Assembly (NCBI GenBank): GCA_034002905.1
Contig: JAVEZQ010000003.1
Coordinates: forward strand, 169,517-233,516
DNA length: 64,000 bases
Direction: 5' to 3'
Source of the DNA: UBA8914 sp034002905
GTDB lineage: Bacteria > Pseudomonadota > Alphaproteobacteria > UBA9219
The first letter of the stretch is position 1. The number at the start of each line of letters is the position of its first letter. This document shows, piece by piece, positions 59,243 through 64,000 of this stretch. The notes under the pieces were generated by a model. It saw only the letters and a list, made by a program, of their open reading frames with translations. It was not told the DNA's origin and did not search any database. Both the position numbers and the translations under genes were made by a program.

Positions 59243-59270
59243 AGGTTCTCGTTTCTATAAAGTAGTCTCC

Positions 59271-60332
59271 TCACCCCAACGCCTTGGCAATCGCGGTGCC
59301 CATCTCGCTGGTCGAGACCTTTTGCATCCCCTCCGACCAGATGTCGGCTGTACGAAGGCCCTGATCCAGAACACGGCCAACGGCATCCTCGATCTTGCGC
59401 GCCAGATCCGTGCGACCAAAAGAATGATCAAGCATCATCGCGACGCTCATAATCATGCCGATGGGATTAGCGAGACCCTTGCCCGCAATATCCGGCGCGC
59501 TGCCGTGGATCGGCTCGTAAAGCGCGCTCTTGCCGCCGATGGAAGCCGACGGCAACAAGCCGAGCGAACCCGACAAAACAGCCGCTTCATCCGACAAAAT
59601 ATCGCCAAACATATTGGGTGTGAGCATCACGTCAAAGCTTGAAGGCTGGCGGATGATCTGCATCGACGCATTGTCAACATAAAGGTGCGAGAGAGCGACA
59701 TCGGGATAGGCCTTGGCGACATCCTCGACAATTTCGCGCCAAAAGCGCATCGCCTCCAGCACATTGGATTTATCAACAGATGTGACACGCTTTTTCGTCT
59801 TGCGTGCGCTTTCAAACGCAACCTTGGCGATACGGCGGATTTCGCTTTCGCCATAGACCATCGTGTTAAAAGCGATCTTTTCGCCATTCTCTTCACGAAA
59901 CCCTCGCGGCTCGCCGAAATACACATCGCCCGTCAGCTCGCGCACAATCAGGAACGATACATCCTTGAGCATCTCGGGACGCAGCGGCGAGAAGCCCATC
60001 AACTGCGGCCAGATCTTGAGTGGTCGGAGATTGGCATAGAGCCCCATCTTTTTGCGGATGGCGAGAAGCCCTTTTTCAGGACGCTCCGCGAGCGGCAAGC
60101 CATCCCATTTGGGCCCGCCAACCGCACCAAGCAATACAGCATCGGCCATTGCAGCCGCGCTTTCTGTTTCCGCTGGAAAAGGCGTTCCCTTGGCCTCGAT
60201 CGCGACGCCACCGATCAATTGCTCGGTAAAGGTAAAATCAATCTCGCTTTTGAAACAGGCAAGAATCTTCTTCGCCTCTTCCATAATCTCTGGGCCGATG
60301 CCGTCACCGGCAACAATTAAAATCTGTGGCAT
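59271..60332 (-). CDS. leuB: 3-isopropylmalate dehydrogenase
   Basis: Oxidative decarboxylation of 3-isopropylmalate in leucine synthesis. The 353 residues carry VAGDGIGPEIMEEA (N-terminus), LLGAVGGPKWDGLP, LRPLKIWPQL, the RELTGDVYFGEPRG catalytic region with Arg and Tyr, VDKSNVLEAMRFWREIV with the Lys, and the C-terminal NAD-binding HGSAPDIAGKGLANPIG. The ATG at 60332 has AAAGGAAC upstream. It is the last gene of leuA-leuC-leuD-leuB, separated from leuD by 100 bases containing a repeat fragment. Confidence 0.97.
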   Translation of the reverse strand: MPQILIVAGDGIGPEIMEEAKKILACFKSEIDFTFTEQLIGGVAIEAKGTPFPAETESAAAMADAVLLGAVGGPKWDGLPLAERPEKGLLAIRKKMGLYANLRPLKIWPQLMGFSPLRPEMLKDVSFLIVRELTGDVYFGEPRGFREENGEKIAFNTMVYGESEIRRIAKVAFESARKTKKRVTSVDKSNVLEAMRFWREIVEDVAKAYPDVALSHLYVDNASMQIIRQPSSFDVMLTPNMFGDILSDEAAVLSGSLGLLPSASIGGKSALYEPIHGSAPDIAGKGLANPIGMIMSVAMMLDHSFGRTDLARKIEDAVGRVLDQGLRTADIWSEGMQKVSTSEMGTAIAKALG

Positions 60333-60398
60333 TGTGTGGTTCCTTTGTCGTGCGATTGAATAATTATAAGCTTTCCATCATTTTCTATGTAACCCTCA

Positions 60399-60413
60399 TC
60401 CCTCAAGGGGGGG
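60399..60413. repeat. Fragment of the inverted-repeat element
   Basis: TCCCTCAAGGGGGGG resembles one arm of the 59072-59242 element. It lies in the leuB-leuD gap and is probably a solo or degraded copy. Confidence 0.35.
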
Positions 60414-60432
60414 CGATTGCAACTACTGCACC

Positions 60433-61032
60433 TCACCGCGCCTTGAGCCAAGGCTGGCGGGTGAAATGCTCGGCCTCATAGGTTTTGATCTTGTCCTTAT
60501 GAAGCAGGATGCTTTCAATCGCGTCAAGCCCGCCGAGAAGGATTTCCTTGATGTTCGGCTCGATCTCGAAGCGATAGCTCTGCCCTGCGCCCGTCACGCT
60601 TTGGGTCGCAAGATCGATCGTGATCTCTCCCGACGACGAAGCGAGGGCCTCGACGCTTTCCTTGGGCAGCTTGATGAGCAGAAGGCCGTTTTTATAGCTG
60701 TTGTTATAGAAAATGTCGGCAAAGCCCGGCGCGATCACCGCACGAATCCCGAAATCCATCAGCGACCACGGCGCATGTTCGCGGCTGGACCCGCACCCGA
60801 AATTCTCCCCCGCAAGCAGGATTTGCGCTTCCGGCTTTTGGTTCAGGATAAAATCGGCACGAGGCTTGCCATCGGCCTCATAGCGTATCTCCGCAAACAG
60901 CCAACGGCCAAGACCCGACCGTTTAATCGTCTTGAGATACTGCTTGGGAATGATCATGTCTGTATCGATATTGGCAATCGGCATAAAGGCCGTCTTGTCC
61001 GCCGAAACGGTAAGCGTCGTAAATTTTTGCAT
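60433..61032 (-). CDS. leuD: 3-isopropylmalate dehydratase small subunit
   Basis: Small subunit completing the LeuC active site. The 199 residues contain NIDTDMIIPKQYLKTIKRSGLG, the substrate-binding GCGSSREHAPWSLMDFGIRAVIAPGFADIFYNN and the C-terminal IEPNIKEILLGGLDAIESIL. The ATG at 61032 overlaps the leuC stop (ATGA) and has AAGGGAG upstream; the longer open frame inside leuC is spurious. Confidence 0.97.
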   Translation of the reverse strand: MQKFTTLTVSADKTAFMPIANIDTDMIIPKQYLKTIKRSGLGRWLFAEIRYEADGKPRADFILNQKPEAQILLAGENFGCGSSREHAPWSLMDFGIRAVIAPGFADIFYNNSYKNGLLLIKLPKESVEALASSSGEITIDLATQSVTGAGQSYRFEIEPNIKEILLGGLDAIESILLHKDKIKTYEAEHFTRQPWLKAR

Positions 61033-62447
61033 CACTTCTCTCCCTTCAAATAGGGCCTCACATCCGTCAGGCATCCTGCGATGGCCGCTGCGGCTGCCAT
61101 CATAGGGCTGACGAGGTGCGTACGGCTGCCCGATCCCTGCCGTCCTTCAAAGTTGCGATTGGAGGTGGAGGCGCAACGCTCACCTGCCCCAACGCGGTCA
61201 GCATTCATCGCCAGACACATGGAGCAACCCGGCTCTCGCCACTCAAAACCCGCCTCGATAAAGATACGGTCAAGCCCTTCGGCCTCGGCCTGTTCCTTCA
61301 CAAGGCCAGAGCCCGGCACAACCAGTACGCGCTTGACGCTCGCCGCTTTCTTGCGAACCTTGGCGATCTGGGCTGCCGCGCGCAAATCCTCAATCCGCGC
61401 ATTGGTGCAGGAGCCGATAAAGACCTGATCAATGCCCAGACCTTCCATCGCCCGTCCCGCCTGAAGCCCCATATAATCCAGCGCACGCTGAACCGAAGCG
61501 CGACGAATATCATCCGTGATTGCAGCGGGATCGGGCACACGCCCCGCAATGCTGCCGCCCATTTCGGGGTTAGTGCCCCACGTGACCTGTGGCGTCAATG
61601 TCGAAGCATCGATCCGAATTTCTTTGTCAAAGACGGCATCCGCATCGGTTTTAAGCGTTGCCCAATAAGCCGTCGCCGCTTCCCATTGCTCCTCCTTCGG
61701 CGCATAGGGACGCCCCTTAAGATAGGCAAAGGTCGTCTCGTCTGGCGCCATCAGGCCCGAACGTGCCCCCGCCTCGATCGACATATTGGCAATCGTCATT
61801 CGCTCTTCCATCGACAGGCGCTCAATCGCGGGACCCGCATATTCGATCACATGGCCCGTACCGCCCGCGATACCAATCTGCGCGATGATAGCTAAAATCA
61901 AATCCTTGGCCCCCACGCCCTCCTGAAACGCCCCATCAACCCAGATGCGCATATTCTTGGATTTGCGCAGCATCAGTGTCTGGGTAGCAAAGACTTGCTC
62001 GATCTCGCTCGTCCCGATCCCGAAGGCCAACGCGCCAAACGCGCCATGCGTCGAGGTATGGCTGTCACCGCAAACAATGGTCGTCCCCGGTAGGGTAAAG
62101 CCCTGCTCCGGCCCCATCACGTGCACGATGCCCTGCGCCCGATCCGACGGTCCGAAATAGTGCACGCCGTGGGATTTGACATTGGCTTCCAACGTCTCGA
62201 CCTGAAGCCGCGCCTCGGGGTCTTCAATGGGCCCCGAACGCTCGGTCGTTGGCACATTATGATCCGCCGTCGCCAGTAGGCTGTCGGTGCGCCAGAGCTT
62301 GCGCCCTGCCATCTCCAGCCCTTCAAAGGCCTGCGGACTCGTCACCTCATGCACCAGCTGGCGGTCGATGTAGACGAGCGACGTGCCATCCTCGAACGAA
62401 GTGACCACATGCTCGTCCCATATTTTGTCATAGAGTGTCTTGCCCAT
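61032..62447 (-). CDS. leuC: 3-isopropylmalate dehydratase large subunit
   Basis: Aconitase-type 4Fe-4S enzyme isomerising isopropylmalate. The 471-residue protein has TLYDKIWDEHVV at the N-terminus, VCGDSHTSTHGAFGALAFGIGTSE and the three cluster cysteines: one in IGSCTNARIEDLRAA (about 345) and two in EPGCSMCLAMN (about 405). ERCASTSNRNFEGRQG completes the substrate site. The start overlaps the leuA stop (TAATG at 62445-62449), so the genes are translationally coupled. Confidence 0.97.
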   Translation of the reverse strand: MGKTLYDKIWDEHVVTSFEDGTSLVYIDRQLVHEVTSPQAFEGLEMAGRKLWRTDSLLATADHNVPTTERSGPIEDPEARLQVETLEANVKSHGVHYFGPSDRAQGIVHVMGPEQGFTLPGTTIVCGDSHTSTHGAFGALAFGIGTSEIEQVFATQTLMLRKSKNMRIWVDGAFQEGVGAKDLILAIIAQIGIAGGTGHVIEYAGPAIERLSMEERMTIANMSIEAGARSGLMAPDETTFAYLKGRPYAPKEEQWEAATAYWATLKTDADAVFDKEIRIDASTLTPQVTWGTNPEMGGSIAGRVPDPAAITDDIRRASVQRALDYMGLQAGRAMEGLGIDQVFIGSCTNARIEDLRAAAQIAKVRKKAASVKRVLVVPGSGLVKEQAEAEGLDRIFIEAGFEWREPGCSMCLAMNADRVGAGERCASTSNRNFEGRQGSGSRTHLVSPMMAAAAAIAGCLTDVRPYLKGEK

Positions 62448-63982
62448 TAGTGAGCCTCCTTCATCGCCATCATTTTGTTGATCGCGCCGACATAGGCACG
62501 CGCCGAAGCCATGACCGTATCCGTATCCCGCGCATGACCGGTATAGAATTGATCCCCTTCACGCAAAATGATAACGGCCTCGGCCTGCGCGTCTGTCCCT
62601 TGGGATACGCTGTGCACCTCAAAAGAATGGAGTATTGGCGCGCAAGATGTTGCCTCCTGCACCGCTTGGAAGATGGCATCCAAAGGCCCATCGCCTGTCG
62701 CTTTCGTTTCAACGGGCTTGTCATTGATTTCCATCATTACATTTGCGCCATAAGCACCGGGGCCATATTGCGTCGTATTAAAAGCCGTCAGCCGCACAAA
62801 GCTCTGCATCGCAATATGCTGGTGGTCATGAATGAGCGTGAGCAAATCTTCTTCGGTCACGTTCTTCTTGCGATCGCACAAGGCTTTAAACGCATCAAAG
62901 CAGCGCAAGAAGGCGTCTTCATCCATCTCGATCTGCCATTCGGTCAGTTTGTTCTTGAGCGCGGCACGTCCAGAATGCTTGCCGAGCACGATCTGCGACT
63001 GCGTGATGCCGACGGTATCCGGCTTCATAATTTCGTACGTGTCGCGGTTCTTGAGCATACCATCCTGATGGATGCCGCTTTCATGCGCAAAAGCATTTGC
63101 ACCGACAATCGCCTTGTTCTTCTGTACAAAGAAACCAGTCGTCGAAGCCACAAAGCGCGAGGTCGGATAAATCCGCTTGGTATCGATACACGTATGGCAG
63201 CCGAAGAAATCCGCACGTGTCTTGATGGCCATCACGACTTCTTCGAGCGGCGCGTTGCCTGCACGCTCGCCAATGCCGTTGATGGTGCATTCAATCTGCC
63301 GCGCGCCTGCCTTCACACCCGCCAGAGAGTTCGCCGCAGCCAAGCCCAAATCATCATGGCAGTGAACCGAGAAACAAACCGAAGGATACTGCGCGACCAG
63401 CTTTTCAATGATCGCCTGATACTCTTGCGGGATGATATAGCCGACCGTATCGGGAATATTGATCGTGCTGGCTCCCGCCGCAACAGCAACACCAACGGCC
63501 TTGATCAGATAATCAATGTCCGTGCGCGTCGCATCCATCGCCGACCATTCCACATCGTCGCAGAACGAACGCGCATAACGCACCGTTTCATCGATGATTT
63601 GCAGGACTTCATCCTCCGTCTTGCGCATCTGGTGTTCCAGATGAATCTTGCTGGTCGAGACAAAAGTGTGGATGCGCGGACGCTCGACCTTTTCCAAGGC
63701 GCGGGCCGCCGCCTCGATATCCGTCTTGATGGCGCGGGCCAGCGAGCAAACGCGCGCATTCTTTACGGCCTGCCCCACCGCCGCAATACATTGCGCATCG
63801 CCGGGCGATGACGCCGCAAAACCCGCCTCGATCACATCCACACCCATCCGGTCGAGCAAATTGGCTACCGCGATCTTTTCCTTGAGCGACATCGTCGCGC
63901 CGGGCGATTGTTCGCCGTCTCTTAACGTCGTATCGAAAATAACGACGCGATTTTGCGGCTTCATGATTTCTGCGGATTCCAT
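62447..63982 (-). CDS. leuA: 2-isopropylmalate synthase
   Basis: Condenses acetyl-CoA and 2-oxoisovalerate, the first committed step to leucine. The 511 residues comprise the HMGL-like TIM barrel with VVIFDTTLRDGEQSPGATM (about 13-31), the metal-binding SVHCHDDLGLAAANSLAG (about 207) and NGIGERAGNAPLEEV, plus the C-terminal allosteric LeuA dimer domain (about 390-505, TQYGPGAYGANVMMEI). ATG 63982 and ATG 63964 (MKPQNR) are both possible; the former has AGGA four bases upstream. Only 18 bases lie upstream inside the window, so the operon leader is not visible. Confidence 0.97.
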   Translation of the reverse strand: MESAEIMKPQNRVVIFDTTLRDGEQSPGATMSLKEKIAVANLLDRMGVDVIEAGFAASSPGDAQCIAAVGQAVKNARVCSLARAIKTDIEAAARALEKVERPRIHTFVSTSKIHLEHQMRKTEDEVLQIIDETVRYARSFCDDVEWSAMDATRTDIDYLIKAVGVAVAAGASTINIPDTVGYIIPQEYQAIIEKLVAQYPSVCFSVHCHDDLGLAAANSLAGVKAGARQIECTINGIGERAGNAPLEEVVMAIKTRADFFGCHTCIDTKRIYPTSRFVASTTGFFVQKNKAIVGANAFAHESGIHQDGMLKNRDTYEIMKPDTVGITQSQIVLGKHSGRAALKNKLTEWQIEMDEDAFLRCFDAFKALCDRKKNVTEEDLLTLIHDHQHIAMQSFVRLTAFNTTQYGPGAYGANVMMEINDKPVETKATGDGPLDAIFQAVQEATSCAPILHSFEVHSVSQGTDAQAEAVIILREGDQFYTGHARDTDTVMASARAYVGAINKMMAMKEAH

Positions 63983-64000
63983 TGTCCTGACCTTTCCTTT

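Larger units (their letters stand above)
58955..59270. repeat. Convergent intergenic region filled with palindromic repeats
   Basis: 316 bases between the aminotransferase and leuB ends, with no gene. They hold a short palindrome at 59016-59035 and a longer inverted-repeat element at 59072-59242, both listed separately. Confidence 0.7.

Noticed and set aside
62435..63811. 458-codon plus-strand open frame
   Set aside because: Fully antisense to leuA/leuC, whose protein motifs are unmistakable; composition is Arg/His-rich as expected for a shadow frame.

Overview
This 64 kb window is chromosomal DNA of an alphaproteobacterium. The main evidence is gene order. Read on the minus strand from about 26.4 kb down to 4.9 kb it carries ybeY-corC-lnt-xre-metK-trmB ... 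nusA-ylxR-infB-rbfA-truB-rpsO-pnp, a core block typical of Alphaproteobacteria. A 17-kDa-antigen-type lipoprotein relative, a bactofilin, a CysN/CysC fusion (NodQ type) and the comF/NDUFAF5-type methyltransferase pair fit the same class. Base composition is moderate, with two clearly AT-richer accessory genes (about 9.8-10.9 kb and 18.0-19.7 kb). No tRNA, rRNA, CRISPR array, insertion sequence or phage module was seen. The genus cannot be named from sequence alone. LAYOUT. 1-4.9 kb (plus strand): 3' end of formate-tetrahydrofolate ligase, a glycine-zipper surface antigen, and the queuosine genes queA and tgt with a small membrane protein between them, closed by a bidirectional terminator. 4.9-16.4 kb (minus): pnp, two tandem acetyltransferases, rpsO, truB, rbfA, infB, ylxR and nusA, interrupted by an inverted putative zinc-peptidase gene between rbfA and infB. 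16.5-20.5 kb: comF, a methyltransferase relative without its SAM-binding segment, a membrane-anchored Mrr-type nuclease and trmB. rimP is absent from its usual place between trmB and nusA. 20.5-21.5 kb: two small paralogous genes of unknown function with matching structured leaders. 21.5-26.4 kb: metK, xre, lnt, corC, ybeY. 26.5-28.8 kb: accD-folC. 28.8-35.7 kb: a very large alpha-2-macroglobulin-like protein, an adenosine-kinase-type sugar kinase, a bactofilin and a histidine phosphatase. 35.7-46.8 kb (minus): a ten-gene surface-glycan/sulfation cluster (radical SAM, CysD, CysNC, sulfotransferase, two-part HAD system, glycosyltransferases, methyltransferases). 47.3-50.3 kb (plus): trehalose synthesis, with a membrane-anchored OtsA followed by OtsB. 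50.4-57.6 kb (minus): a complete nicotinamide-to-NAD pathway (nadD-pncB-pncA-nadE) below a Crp/Fnr regulator and two perfect CRP-type operators. 57.7-59.0 kb: a PLP aminotransferase. 59.0-59.3 kb: palindromic repeat elements. 59.3-64.0 kb (minus): leuA-leuC-leuD-leuB. HOW THE GENES WORK TOGETHER. The minus-strand block supplies transcription/translation factors (NusA, IF2, RbfA, TruB, S15, PNPase) and SAM (MetK). The glycan cluster makes PAPS and probably uses it to sulfate a surface glycan that is also methylated. The NAD block forms a Preiss-Handler route. The leu operon completes leucine synthesis. The least explained items are the small-gene pair at 20.6-21.5 kb, the inverted zincin-like gene, the methyltransferase lacking its cofactor site and the membrane-tethered trehalose-phosphate synthase.
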